Positions 28,127-36,613 of a stretch of DNA of 39,759 bases are shown here, piece by piece. How positions within the stretch are numbered: the first letter of the stretch is position 1; every line of letters starts with the position of its first letter. The notes under the pieces are model-generated. The model was not told the origin of the DNA, did not search any database, and saw nothing but the letters and a program-made list of their open reading frames with translations. Source of the stretch: Acetobacter sp. AN02 (lineage in GTDB: Bacteria; Pseudomonadota; Alphaproteobacteria; Acetobacterales; Acetobacteraceae); assembly GCF_029759835.1 (NCBI RefSeq), contig NZ_JAJJND010000013.1:1-39759 (forward strand). Direction: 5' to 3'. Made by a program: the position numbers and the translations under genes.

Positions 28127-29677
28127 TTACCCGCAGTTGTCCTGCCGGTTCCGCCTCGCCGGGACATATTCCTTTCCGAAAAACCCGAAAAGCAGAAACG
28201 ATAACGCCAGAACGAACGGCACCGTCTGGCCGAATCTGCCGAAAATCGTCCAACGCAGGGGCGGGGGCAAAGGTTGCGTCAGACTCCCCGAAATACCCCA
28301 GGGCAGACGCGCCAGTTCGTGCCCCCGACTATCATACACAATGGAAATTCCGGTATTCGCTGCACGCGCAACGGGCATCCCTTCCTCAACAGCCCGCAGC
28401 CGCGCCGCAGCAAGATGCTGCCTCGGACCGGCACTGTTTCCGTACCACGCATCATTCGTGATGTTCGCCAGCCAGTGCGGCCGGTCCGCGTGATCCGTCA
28501 CATGCCCGGTAAAAATCACCTCGTAACAGATCAGAGGACCGAAAGAAGACACACCGGGAACACGCAGGGACACCGCCCCCCCCCCCGGTTTGAGCCCCCC
28601 GCCCGGAACCACCTGAATCGGAATGAACGCCGGCTGATACTCCCCGAACGGAACCAGCCGGGACTTGTCATACTCCGCCGCAACAGACCCGTCCGGCAGA
28701 AGCACCGCCATGGAATTGCGCCAGTGCCCATCAGCCCCTCCGCGCAGCGTGCCGACAAGACCCGCAGCCGCCCCCGAACCCGCCTGCGCAATCATGCTCC
28801 GCGCCACCGGAACCTGATCCAGAACACCCGGAAACGACGTCTCAGGCCAGAGATAGACAACAGGACGCCCGCCCGACTCCGCCAGAGCCTTCTCAACCCC
28901 CTCATGCGTCAGCCGCAGATACCGCCGGAACACATCGCGCACATCGGCCGCACGGAGCTTCTCATCCTCCGACACATTGCCCTGAACCAGAACCACAACC
29001 GGCTGATCCGCCACAGGCGGCAAAGACGCCGTCTGCTGCAGCCGCACTACGCCCGCCACAGCCCACACAACAAGCACGGCGGAACACAGAACAGCCTGCA
29101 CACGCCCGCGCACCGCAAAAAGCGCCAGACACACCGTCAGAAGCGTCAGACCATCAACACCGATCCAGGCCGCAGGCTGGATCATCACATCCCCGACGCC
29201 CCCGTGAAACGCCCAGTCACTCCCCATCGGATTCCACGGAAACCCGCTGAACAGATAAAGACGGCTCATATCCGCCAGCGTCCACGCCCCCGCAAGAACC
29301 AGAATCCGCCGCCAGCCCGGCAGAGCCAGCCTGCACAGAATCGCAGGAACAGCCGCATAAGGACCAAGAATGACCGCACAGGCCGGAGAGGCGAACGGAA
29401 CCAGCCACCAGAACTCAGCCGCCCGGATCAGAATCGCATTGGTCAGCCAGTAAAGCCCAAGCGTATGCAGGGCAAAACCAAACAGAAACCCCGAAAGCCC
29501 GGCCTCCTTCCACGACCGGCTCCGGTCCAGAACCCGAAGCCATAACGGAAACGCAAGCAGGAGAACCGGAACCAGATGCAGCGGCGGAAAGGCAAACGCC
29601 GCCAGGCCCCCGGCCATAAGCGAAGGCCAGACGATCCTGCGCCACACTGAAAGCGGGCGGACATCACGGGATATCAT
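28127..29677 (-). CDS. lnt: Apolipoprotein N-acyltransferase
   Basis: This inner-membrane enzyme adds the third acyl chain to the N-terminal cysteine of lipoproteins. The 516 residues are typical. Several N-terminal membrane helices (about 18-215) precede a periplasmic nitrilase-like domain with the full catalytic triad: E279 in LWPETSFPG, K338 in AEYDKSRLVPFGEY and C384 in FGPLICYEVIF. The ATG at 29677 lies 15 bases after the upstream OlsB-like gene. No good Shine-Dalgarno is visible, so translational coupling is likely. It forms the end of the fur-olsB-lnt series. Confidence 0.96.
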   Translation of the reverse strand: MISRDVRPLSVWRRIVWPSLMAGGLAAFAFPPLHLVPVLLLAFPLWLRVLDRSRSWKEAGLSGFLFGFALHTLGLYWLTNAILIRAAEFWWLVPFASPACAVILGPYAAVPAILCRLALPGWRRILVLAGAWTLADMSRLYLFSGFPWNPMGSDWAFHGGVGDVMIQPAAWIGVDGLTLLTVCLALFAVRGRVQAVLCSAVLVVWAVAGVVRLQQTASLPPVADQPVVVLVQGNVSEDEKLRAADVRDVFRRYLRLTHEGVEKALAESGGRPVVYLWPETSFPGVLDQVPVARSMIAQAGSGAAAGLVGTLRGGADGHWRNSMAVLLPDGSVAAEYDKSRLVPFGEYQPAFIPIQVVPGGGLKPGGGAVSLRVPGVSSFGPLICYEVIFTGHVTDHADRPHWLANITNDAWYGNSAGPRQHLAAARLRAVEEGMPVARAANTGISIVYDSRGHELARLPWGISGSLTQPLPPPLRWTIFGRFGQTVPFVLALSFLLFGFFGKEYVPARRNRQDNCG

Positions 29678-29692
29678 CGTAAGGAAATAACG

Positions 29693-30544
29693 TCAGTCCA
29701 GAGCGTCACGCAGACGGCGCTCATAATGGCGGTAATACTTGTCCGCCATCAGCTCGCTCTTGACCAGAACCGCCACATCCGTCGTGCCGAACTGCGGATC
29801 AATCACAGCCCCGTCCCCGACAAACCCGCCCAGACGCAGATACCCCTTGATCAGAGGCGGCAGCTTCGCAAGACAGGCCCGGTAATCCAGCGTATGCGGG
29901 TCCTCCCGCAGCATCTCGATCCGCCGCTCCGGCAGCGCACGCACCCGCAGCGCAGGCGGCGCAAGATGATTCTGATAAAGATAGGTGAGCTGATCACTCA
30001 GCGCATCCGGATCCGTCCCGCCCAGACTGGCACAGCCGAACAGAACATCGATCCGGTAAAGGAAAATATAGGTCGCAATCCCGCGCCACAGAAGCTGCAT
30101 CGCCGCCCGGCCGCGATAACCCGGATCAATACACGACCGCCCGACCTCAAGAAGACGCCCCGGAAACTCCGTCAGAGGAGAAATGTCGAACTCACCCTGG
30201 CTGTAGAAATGACCCAGCCGGGCCGCCCCCTCACTCTGCAGCAGACGATAGGTCCCGACCACACCCTCAGCCCCGGAGGAAATCGCATGGTCAATGACGA
30301 GCAGATGATCCGCATACTCATCAAACTCATCCACATCACGCTTCGTCGCCAGAGCCTGCGCGTCGGGAATCGCCCCCATTTCCTCAAAAAACACGCGATA
30401 GCGCAGGGCCTGAGCCGCATCACGCTCCGCATCGGTCGTCGCAAGCCGCACGCCCAGATTCCCGGCACGCAGCTCCGTAAAGTCGCTCCGATCCAGATCG
30501 AGCGTCGATAAAGACCCTGCCGGGCGGATTTTTCCAGCGCTCAA
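29693..30544 (-). CDS. OlsB-like GNAT acyltransferase (ornithine lipid synthesis)
   Basis: This 283-residue GNAT-superfamily protein resembles L-ornithine N-acyltransferase OlsB (the hemolysin-like acyltransferases), which begins ornithine-lipid synthesis from acyl-ACP. Diagnostic segments are AQALRYRVFFEEMGA, DEFDEYADHLLVID, VVGTYRLL, FYSQGEFDISPL and EVGRSCIDPGYRGRAAMQLLW. Ornithine lipids are known in acetic acid bacteria. No olsA-type partner is in the window. The start is an unusual TTG at 30544, strongly supported by AAGGAGG six bases before it; the TTGA overlaps the fur stop by four bases, so translation is coupled to fur. Confidence 0.85.
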   Translation of the reverse strand: MSAGKIRPAGSLSTLDLDRSDFTELRAGNLGVRLATTDAERDAAQALRYRVFFEEMGAIPDAQALATKRDVDEFDEYADHLLVIDHAISSGAEGVVGTYRLLQSEGAARLGHFYSQGEFDISPLTEFPGRLLEVGRSCIDPGYRGRAAMQLLWRGIATYIFLYRIDVLFGCASLGGTDPDALSDQLTYLYQNHLAPPALRVRALPERRIEMLREDPHTLDYRACLAKLPPLIKGYLRLGGFVGDGAVIDPQFGTTDVAVLVKSELMADKYYRHYERRLRDALD

Positions 30545-31032
30545 CGCGCGCCTCCTTTCCGGGGAAGCCTGCGACCGAACAGCTCCAGCCGCAGGGAAAC
30601 GAGCTCAAACCCGAGACTCTCCGCAACACGGCGCATCAGCGCCTCGTGCTCCTCGTTCTCAAACTCTACAACCCTGCCCGTATCAACATCAATCAGATGA
30701 TAATGATGATGACCATCCTCCGTCACCTCATATCGTGCACGCCCGCCGCCAAAATCCCGGCGCTCCAGAATCCCCTTCTCCTCCAGAAGGCGCACCGTGC
30801 GGTAAACCGTCGCAACGGAAATCCTGGGGTCCAGCGCGGAAGCCCGGCGATAGAGCTCCTCAACATCCGGATGATCCTCGGCATCGGAAAGAACACGCGC
30901 GATCACACGGCGCTGGCCGGTCATCTTCAGACCATGCTCAACACACATCTGCCCGATCCGGGACTCCGTCTCGCGCGCAGCCTTGTCCGCAACCTTCCGG
31001 GCAGGAACCCCGGCCATCATCCGTGAAGCCAT
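30541..31032 (-). CDS. fur: Fur/Mur-family metal-responsive repressor
   Basis: This 163-residue protein has the winged helix (LKMTGQRRVIARVLSD, then VATVYRTVRLLEEKGI) and the metal-binding stretch HHHYHLIDVDTGRVVEF. The CxxC found here in E. coli Fur (HLICLDCG) is replaced by IDVDTG, as in alphaproteobacterial Fur/Mur proteins, which respond to manganese or iron. The ATG at 31032 has AGGGACGG upstream. The frame runs on to 31143 but lacks family sequence there. It overlaps the OlsB-like gene by TTGA and so leads a fur-olsB-lnt unit. It is a candidate regulator for the Fur-box-like site at 21485-21503. Confidence 0.92.
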   Translation of the reverse strand: MASRMMAGVPARKVADKAARETESRIGQMCVEHGLKMTGQRRVIARVLSDAEDHPDVEELYRRASALDPRISVATVYRTVRLLEEKGILERRDFGGGRARYEVTEDGHHHYHLIDVDTGRVVEFENEEHEALMRRVAESLGFELVSLRLELFGRRLPRKGGAR

Positions 31033-31279
31033 GACATCACCGTCCCTGCCTCCGGAAACCGGAGCACCGCTGCCCGAAATCTGCCCGCCACGCCACACCC
31101 GATGGCACGTCTCATGGCCGGACTCACTGCGGACTCCGGACAAAACAGCCCGGAGACGGCAGATAAACGGCAGATATCTGTGTTATTATGCATACGGAAA
31201 GGAAAAATATACTGATTTTCTCCTGTTTACCACCCCCGCCCGCCATACCATGCCGGGACCGGACAGGGAGCACGAAACC

Positions 31280-31324
31280 ATGCCCGTCGCGCCAGACAGA
31301 GCCGATAACAGAACCGATGCCTGA
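31280..31324 (+). CDS. Possible 14-residue leader peptide overlapping the TusA-like gene
   Basis: The frame MPVAPDRADNRTDA starts nine bases after GGGAG (31266-31270) and stops inside the first codons of the TusA-like gene, overlapping it by eight bases. The TusA-like start itself has no recognisable ribosome site. A short upstream frame feeding ribosomes to the next start is therefore plausible. Its codons are too few to test for selection by eye. Confidence 0.3.
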   Translation: MPVAPDRADNRTDA

Positions 31325-31550
31325 AATCACGCAGACCCTCGACGTCACCGCAGATATCTGCCCCATGACCTTCGTCCGCACGCGCCTCGCCCTGGACCGC
31401 CTGAACAGCGGAGACATCCTGGCCGTCCGCCTCCGCGGAGAAGACCCCCTGCGCAATATCAGCCGCTCCGCCACAGCCCTGGGCCACACGCTCACCGGAA
31501 CCTCAGACCTGCCCGACGGCGTCACGGAACTCCTGATCCGCAAGGCCTGA
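31317..31550 (+). CDS. TusA/SirA-family sulfurtransferase-like protein
   Basis: This 77-residue protein of the TusA (SirA, YedF) fold has the conserved cysteine C15 in ADICPMTFVRTRLALDRLNS followed by GDILAVRL. The family relays persulfide sulfur for tRNA thiolation, molybdenum cofactor or other routes; which one applies is unclear. The family motif CPxP is changed to CPMT. The start at 31317 gives the usual length, while a frame extending back to 31188 adds non-family residues. It is divergent from fur across 284 bases and ends 27 bases before the convergent TIGR02302 gene. Confidence 0.85.
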   Translation: MPEITQTLDVTADICPMTFVRTRLALDRLNSGDILAVRLRGEDPLRNISRSATALGHTLTGTSDLPDGVTELLIRKA

Positions 31551-31577
31551 ACAGAGCCGCAGACAGCAGAACCCGGA

Positions 31578-34409
31578 TCAGAAAGACTTCAGAAGCCGGT
31601 CCAGATAATCCAGCTCCTCCTGCGGACGGGTACGGTCGGAATCGCGACGGCGAAGCTCCTCCTCAATCTCCCGCGCCCGCTCGCGGGACGTGGCCTCAGG
31701 CAGCTTCCCGCCATCCCCCGCACCATCCTCGCCCTGACCTCCGGGAGGACGGCCCAGCGGATCCTGATCCCCGGCCCGCTTCTCATCCCCGTCATCCTCA
31801 TCATCCAGACCGTCAGATCCGTCCTCGCCCGGCCCGGCCATGCCACGCTGGCCCTGACCCTGCCCCTGACTGCGGCCATGCCCCTGACCACCCTGATTCT
31901 TCATCCCGAAAGACGGAAAGAAACTCGGCGGCGTATGGCTGTGCCCGACACTCTGCTTCATCTGGCTGCCACCCTGCCGCAGCGCCTCAAGCGCACGCTT
32001 CTGGGCCGCCACAGCCTCCTCGTCATTCCCCTCCGCCAGAGCCTTGCGCGCCGCCTTCATCTCCGTCTGCGCCTTGCCAAACCCCGGCACGTCCTTGCCG
32101 CTGAGATCATGAAACTCCCGGCCAAGCTCATCCGTCGCCTTCGCCAGAGCATGCTGTGCCTGACGGTCCGACTGACGATCCGCCTTCTCCCGCGCCGCCC
32201 TCTCCTCATCCGACGGAGAGGAAACAGCCCCCTGCTCACCGGATGCCTGCGAACCCCCCGCTCCCTGCTGATCCCCGGGCATGGCACCACCACCCTGAGC
32301 CCCGCCCTGCGCCCCGGAAGGCGGCGTCAGACCCAGCTCCCGCAGAAGCTCGGATGTCGGAACCGAAGACAGATCATTATCCGCCCCGGCCTCCTCATCC
32401 TGCGTCGCCTGCTGCCTCCGGCTCCGGTCCGCACGGCTCTGCGCATGATCCAGAAGCCCCGTCTGCTGCCGGATCACATCCCGCAGACCGGCACGCTGCT
32501 CCTGATACTGCTGCGTCGCCGCCATCTGCCGCGCCATATTCGCCAGATCCTGCGGAGAGGCATTGCGCATGTTCTCTATGGAATCCTCAAGCTGCTGCAT
32601 GTCCGCCCCGGCCTCGCCGGACCGGCCGTTCGCGGCATCCTGCTGCATCCGCTCCATCAGACGCGAAAACGCCTGATCCCCCTTGCGGGACAGACCCGGC
32701 AGATCAGGAATCGCCGTGTGATCCCGCAGGGCCTGCTGCGCAAGAGCCTGCATCTTGCGGCTGATCGCTCCCTTGAGAGCCTCCATCCGCTCCTTCAGCT
32801 CGGCCTGATCCTTCTCCCCGTGCGCATTGTCCTGCTGCATGTGCCGAAGCTGCTGCTGAACCGCCTCCTGATCCGCACGGACATCAATCGAAGCCAGCGC
32901 ACTCTCCGGACCGCCCCGCAGACGATCCTCAATATCCAGAGCCAGATCCCACAGACGATCAACCGCCTCGGAACGCGCCTCCTCAGCAGGAACGGTCTCA
33001 TTGCCCAGATGCGCCGCAATCGCCGTCAGATTGAGGAAAATCCCCGTATTCGCATGAACCGGACCCGGCGTCTCACCCAGAGCCGCCAGATCATCCGCAC
33101 CCGCCTCCCGGGACTCGCTCCCCAGAGCCAGACGCTTCCGCAGATCAAGAACCGCACGCGCCACGGGAGACCGGAACTTCCGCTCGCCCAGACGGAACGT
33201 CACCTCCCCGCTCCGGCTCGTCTTCCCGCTCACACTGCGGGCAATCAGAACCGCACGGACCTCCTCACCGGCCCAGGGATCAGCCGACAGATCCGCAGAC
33301 CACACACCCTTCGCCGTCTTCGGATGCCCCGAAAGCGGAATCTTGACCCGCAGCACACGATCCGCACCGAACAGCGGCGTCTTCTTCAGACGGATCTCCG
33401 CCACGATCTCCTCAATGCCATAGGCCTGATGCGCCTCATAAGGCAGATCGGTCCGCCACCCGTCCTTCCGCGCCCCCGGAGATTTCCCCCAGCGGATCTC
33501 AGGCCGCAGATCCGGCAGAACCGTCATCTGCCACGACGCGACATCCCGCCCGCGCACACTCAGCCGCACCGGACCGCCGGACGCCAGAACAGCCCCCAGA
33601 CGCCAGCTCGACCCGTCCATGCGCCGCGTCTCATCACCGCTCAGACCCGAACCATGCAGAACCGGACGCCCCGAAGCCTCCGTCACCATCACCGTCAGAC
33701 GCGCCCCCTCCATCACGGAAGGCACATGCCCCGAAGACCCGAGCAGAACCGGAGCCCCCCCGGTAAAAGCAGGCGGCGTGATCCAGGCATCCACATGCGG
33801 AAACGGAACATCCGGATCATCCCGCCCGGGAATGAACGCCGCCGCAAGACGCCCCGGCGCATGATCACCGGCCAGAACCACACCCGCAATCAGAGCAGGA
33901 ACCAGAAGCCCCGACAGACGCCACAGCGGAGAGACCACACGCAGAAGATGCGGCGGCCCCGCCCGCAGCGGGCCAAGTGCCGCAACCACACGCTCCTGCC
34001 ACACCCTCCACAGATCAGGAGACCCGACAGCCGACGGCGTATCCGTCAGAACCGCAAGCGGACGATGCGACAGACCCGAAGCCCGCTCGATCCGGCGATC
34101 CGCCTCGGCACGGGAAGGACGCACCACACCCCGCACCCCGCGCCAGCCGAGCCACACAACACCGCCACAGACAGCCGCCAGAACAAGCGCATGAACCGGA
34201 TCAGGAAGACCCTGCGGCAGACGGAACAGACCCGCCAGAACATAAAGCCCCGCCAGAACCACCGCAGGCAGAACCCGCGGCCACAGCCGCTCGACAAACA
34301 GAACCCGCGTGGCCCGACGCCGCACACGCTCCAGCCGCCCGGCCGCCTGAACGGTCACGGGCTCCTGCGGAAATCCCGCATTCATCACTCCGGGCGGCTG
34401 CTCAGCCAT
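31578..34409 (-). CDS. TIGR02302/DUF4175-family membrane protein
   Basis: This 943-residue alphaproteobacterial membrane protein has unknown function. Two N-terminal membrane segments (about 45-65 and 75-95) and a third (about 168-185) precede a large periplasmic part including VPFPHVDAWITPPAFTGG, typical of the family. The C-terminal half is rich in Gln, Gly and Asp, likely flexible or coiled (LLDHAQSRADRSRRQQATQD). The ATG at 34409 overlaps the lysA end by 25 bases and has AGAGGAG 11 bases upstream. An ATG at 34385 would overlap the lysA stop as TGATG. Both suggest coupling to lysA, a gene order common in alphaproteobacteria. Confidence 0.9.
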   Translation of the reverse strand: MAEQPPGVMNAGFPQEPVTVQAAGRLERVRRRATRVLFVERLWPRVLPAVVLAGLYVLAGLFRLPQGLPDPVHALVLAAVCGGVVWLGWRGVRGVVRPSRAEADRRIERASGLSHRPLAVLTDTPSAVGSPDLWRVWQERVVAALGPLRAGPPHLLRVVSPLWRLSGLLVPALIAGVVLAGDHAPGRLAAAFIPGRDDPDVPFPHVDAWITPPAFTGGAPVLLGSSGHVPSVMEGARLTVMVTEASGRPVLHGSGLSGDETRRMDGSSWRLGAVLASGGPVRLSVRGRDVASWQMTVLPDLRPEIRWGKSPGARKDGWRTDLPYEAHQAYGIEEIVAEIRLKKTPLFGADRVLRVKIPLSGHPKTAKGVWSADLSADPWAGEEVRAVLIARSVSGKTSRSGEVTFRLGERKFRSPVARAVLDLRKRLALGSESREAGADDLAALGETPGPVHANTGIFLNLTAIAAHLGNETVPAEEARSEAVDRLWDLALDIEDRLRGGPESALASIDVRADQEAVQQQLRHMQQDNAHGEKDQAELKERMEALKGAISRKMQALAQQALRDHTAIPDLPGLSRKGDQAFSRLMERMQQDAANGRSGEAGADMQQLEDSIENMRNASPQDLANMARQMAATQQYQEQRAGLRDVIRQQTGLLDHAQSRADRSRRQQATQDEEAGADNDLSSVPTSELLRELGLTPPSGAQGGAQGGGAMPGDQQGAGGSQASGEQGAVSSPSDEERAAREKADRQSDRQAQHALAKATDELGREFHDLSGKDVPGFGKAQTEMKAARKALAEGNDEEAVAAQKRALEALRQGGSQMKQSVGHSHTPPSFFPSFGMKNQGGQGHGRSQGQGQGQRGMAGPGEDGSDGLDDEDDGDEKRAGDQDPLGRPPGGQGEDGAGDGGKLPEATSRERAREIEEELRRRDSDRTRPQEELDYLDRLLKSF

Positions 34410-35755
34410 TCAGGAACATACTCCTCTGCCCACAGGGCCTCCGTCGCCTGGCGCGGCCGGATCACGGCCCGACGGTCCCCGTCCACAAGAACCTGCACCG
34501 CCAGAGGACGGGAATTATAGGTCGAACTCATCACCGAACCGTAAGCGCCCGCATCAAGAAGCGCCACCCTGTCCCCGCGCGCCAGAGCCGGAAGACGACG
34601 ATCACGCGCAAACGTATCCCCCGTCTCACACACCGGACCCACCAGATGCGCTCCTTCCGTCACGGACGACCGCAGAAGATGCGGCGCCAGCGGAACCAGA
34701 CCATGCCACGCATCATAAAGGGAAGGACGCGCAAGATCGTTCATCGCCGCATCGAGAACAATAAACGGAGCCCCGCCCGCAACAGCCTTGCGCAGAATAA
34801 CCGTCGAGAGAAGAATCCCCGCCGGCGCCGCAATCCACCGCCCCGGCTCGATCGCCAGACGCACGCCGCAATCGCCCAGCTCACGCCGCAGCGCACCGGC
34901 CAGCGCCTCCGGAGACCCCTCCGTCTCATCACGATAGGAAATACCCAGACCGCCGCCACAGTCCGCAACCTCAACCGCCAGCCCCTGCGCCCGCGCCTCG
35001 CGGATCAGCATCGCAAGCCTGGCCCAGGCCGCACGGAACGGCGCGGGAGACAGGATCTGGCTGCCGATATGCATGGCAAACCCGACCGCACGTATCCCCG
35101 CAAGCCCGTGCGCCCGCCGGTACAGCGCCAGAGCCTCCTCAAAGGGAATCCCGAACTTGTTGCCCGCAACCCCGGTCGTGATCTTCTCATGCGTCCCGGC
35201 ATCGACATCCGGATTGATCCGAAGCGCAACCCGCGCCTCACATCCCGCAGCCACAGCCCGGCCGGACAGAATGTCCAGCTCCTCAGCACTCTCGACATTA
35301 AACTGGGAAATACCCTCACGCAGGGCCAGATCCATCTCGGCATCCGTCTTGCCGACACCGGAAAAAATCACCTTCGCAGCAGGAATCCCCGCCGCACGGA
35401 CCCGGGCCAGCTCACCGCCGGACACCACATCCGCACCAAACCCCTCGGCCGCAAGAATATGCAGAACAGCCTGATGGTCGTTCGCCTTGACCGCATAATG
35501 CGCGGCAACATCCAGATCCGCAGCAGACATCGCCGCCTTCAGCCTGCGCGCCCGGGCGCGCAGCGTGCCCGCACTGATCACCCAGGCCGGCGTCCCCGCC
35601 TCATCGGCAATCGCATTCAGAGGCACACCCTCGGCAAGAAGACCCGCAACCGGATCAGCCGAAAGAAAAGGCCGGGCGGCAAGAAGCTCCGCCACCCCCG
35701 GATCCGGCGCAAAACCGGGCCGCACACCGGACATATCTGCAGTATCTGTTCCCAT
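34385..35755 (-). CDS. lysA: Diaminopimelate decarboxylase
   Basis: This PLP enzyme performs the last step of lysine synthesis, decarboxylating meso-diaminopimelate. About 456 residues. Visible are VPLNAIADEAGTPAWV at the N-terminus, the PLP lysine in AAHYAVKANDHQAVL, the substrate and PLP loops VADCGGGLGISY and RLAIEPGRWIAAPAG, and the active-site segment VCETGDTFARDR. The ATG at 35755 is listed. An in-frame GTG at 35803 has GGAG seven bases upstream and would add 16 residues, so the start is not settled. It overlaps the TIGR02302 gene. A perfect palindrome lies about 75 bases upstream. Confidence 0.95.
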   Translation of the reverse strand: MGTDTADMSGVRPGFAPDPGVAELLAARPFLSADPVAGLLAEGVPLNAIADEAGTPAWVISAGTLRARARRLKAAMSAADLDVAAHYAVKANDHQAVLHILAAEGFGADVVSGGELARVRAAGIPAAKVIFSGVGKTDAEMDLALREGISQFNVESAEELDILSGRAVAAGCEARVALRINPDVDAGTHEKITTGVAGNKFGIPFEEALALYRRAHGLAGIRAVGFAMHIGSQILSPAPFRAAWARLAMLIREARAQGLAVEVADCGGGLGISYRDETEGSPEALAGALRRELGDCGVRLAIEPGRWIAAPAGILLSTVILRKAVAGGAPFIVLDAAMNDLARPSLYDAWHGLVPLAPHLLRSSVTEGAHLVGPVCETGDTFARDRRLPALARGDRVALLDAGAYGSVMSSTYNSRPLAVQVLVDGDRRAVIRPRQATEALWAEEYVPEWLSSRPE

Positions 35756-35829
35756 GATGAGGCTGTCTAACACAGGCCGCACCCGTACAGAAAGAAGCGG
35801 CACGAAGCCACTCCGCGGAAAACCGGAAC

Positions 35830-35845
35830 ACCTGAAATTTCAGGT
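35830..35845. promoter_or_regulatory. Perfect 16-base palindrome upstream of lysA
   Basis: ACCTGAAATTTCAGGT is its own reverse complement. It lies between the DUF1134-like gene terminator and the lysA start. An unspaced palindrome of this kind is better suited to a dimeric repressor site than to an RNA hairpin. No regulator can be assigned. Confidence 0.4.
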
Positions 35846-35849
35846 ATCG

Positions 35850-35881
35850 GAAAATCCCGGTGCCGGAAAAACCGACACCGG
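35850..35881 (-). terminator. Terminator after the DUF1134-like gene
   Basis: CCGGTGCCGG (35857-35866) and CCGACACCGG (35872-35881) pair with one mismatch around AAAAA. On the minus strand the stem is followed by GATTTTCC, a short T-run, 12 bases after the gene stop. It is a moderately good intrinsic terminator. Confidence 0.6.
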
Positions 35882-35892
35882 AAACCCGGATC

Positions 35893-36351
35893 TTACTCCT
35901 TGAGCTTGATCGACAGACCCTGACCGGACGCCGCCAGACGCGCACCGTTCGCCGCCGTCTCCAGTTTCAGACGCACGCCGTTGCTGTTCTCCAGAACGGA
36001 CCCGCCGACACCCTTGACCAGAGTAGCCTCACCGCTGAGCGTCGCAAAGGTGCCGGAAAAATCAGACACCTTATGCAGGTTATAGACAACACCACGGCTC
36101 TCGTATTTGGAGAACCCGACAGCCGCGATCTGACCACCGGAAATCGTGAAGTGATAGACCTTGCCCTTGAAGTGCAGCGTGCCTTCACCCCAGGTGTAGC
36201 CCACACCGACATCAGCGGACTTCGCCGTCAGGACAACCGTGCCGGTCTGCTCGCCCATGGCATCCTCGCTCGCGGCATAAGCCGGCAGAGCAACAGCCGC
36301 AGCAGCAGAAACAGTCAGAAAAGACGCAAGAGCGAGTGAGTGCAGACGCAT
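35893..36351 (-). CDS. Small exported DUF1134/EipA-like protein
   Basis: This 152-residue protein has a signal peptide (MRLHSLALASFLTVSAAAAV, cleavage near AYA-A). The mature part, DVGVGYTWGEGTLHFKGKVY followed by FTISGGQIAAVGFS and VVYNLHKVSDFSGTF, resembles the DUF1134 family, whose Brucella member EipA affects envelope integrity. The match is by eye. The start at 36351 is seven bases after AAGGAG; an ATG at 36357 is only one base from it. It is a single-gene unit with its own terminator, divergent from the GT-C-like gene, probably folding as a periplasmic beta-sandwich. Confidence 0.8.
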   Translation of the reverse strand: MRLHSLALASFLTVSAAAAVALPAYAASEDAMGEQTGTVVLTAKSADVGVGYTWGEGTLHFKGKVYHFTISGGQIAAVGFSKYESRGVVYNLHKVSDFSGTFATLSGEATLVKGVGGSVLENSNGVRLKLETAANGARLAASGQGLSIKLKE

Positions 36352-36370
36352 GTTCATTCTCCTTTTATAA

Positions 36371-36403
36371 CCCCCGTAAAGGGGCTCATTTCACCCCCGT
36401 AAA
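36371..36403. repeat. Direct repeat CCCCCGTAAA in a divergent promoter region
   Basis: CCCCCGTAAA occurs at 36371-36380 and 36394-36403, 23 bases apart from start to start, about two helical turns. The first copy also forms a short hairpin with GGGG at 36381-36384. It lies just upstream of the DUF1134-like gene. A tandem activator or repressor site is possible. Confidence 0.3.
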
Positions 36404-36533
36404 CGCCGCAGACCCCGCCCCGGTTCACTCACCCCCGGATTTTTATGCACGCATCCGCCCCGGAAATCACAATAAAAACAATACCGCAGACACCCCCGGC
36501 CACACCCCCCGGCGCCCCGGCCGCCCCGAACAC

Positions 36534-36545
36534 TTCTTATAAGAA
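36534..36545. promoter_or_regulatory. Palindrome TTCTTATAAGAA before the GT-C-like gene
   Basis: A perfect 12-base palindrome contains TTATAA, which may serve as a -10-like box for the gene at 36614. The surroundings are C-rich, so this short AT stretch stands out. Its function is inferred. Confidence 0.25.
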
Positions 36546-36613
36546 CCCGCCCCCCGTGATACAGCAGCAGACACACACACTCCTCACCTCAGAACCCAGG
36601 CCTCCGCACGCCC

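Noticed and set aside
31878-34520. An 880-codon plus-strand open frame opposite the TIGR02302 gene
   Set aside because: It is antisense to a recognised family, is rich in Arg, His, Pro and Leu without domains, and arises because the skewed GC-rich DNA has few stops in that frame.
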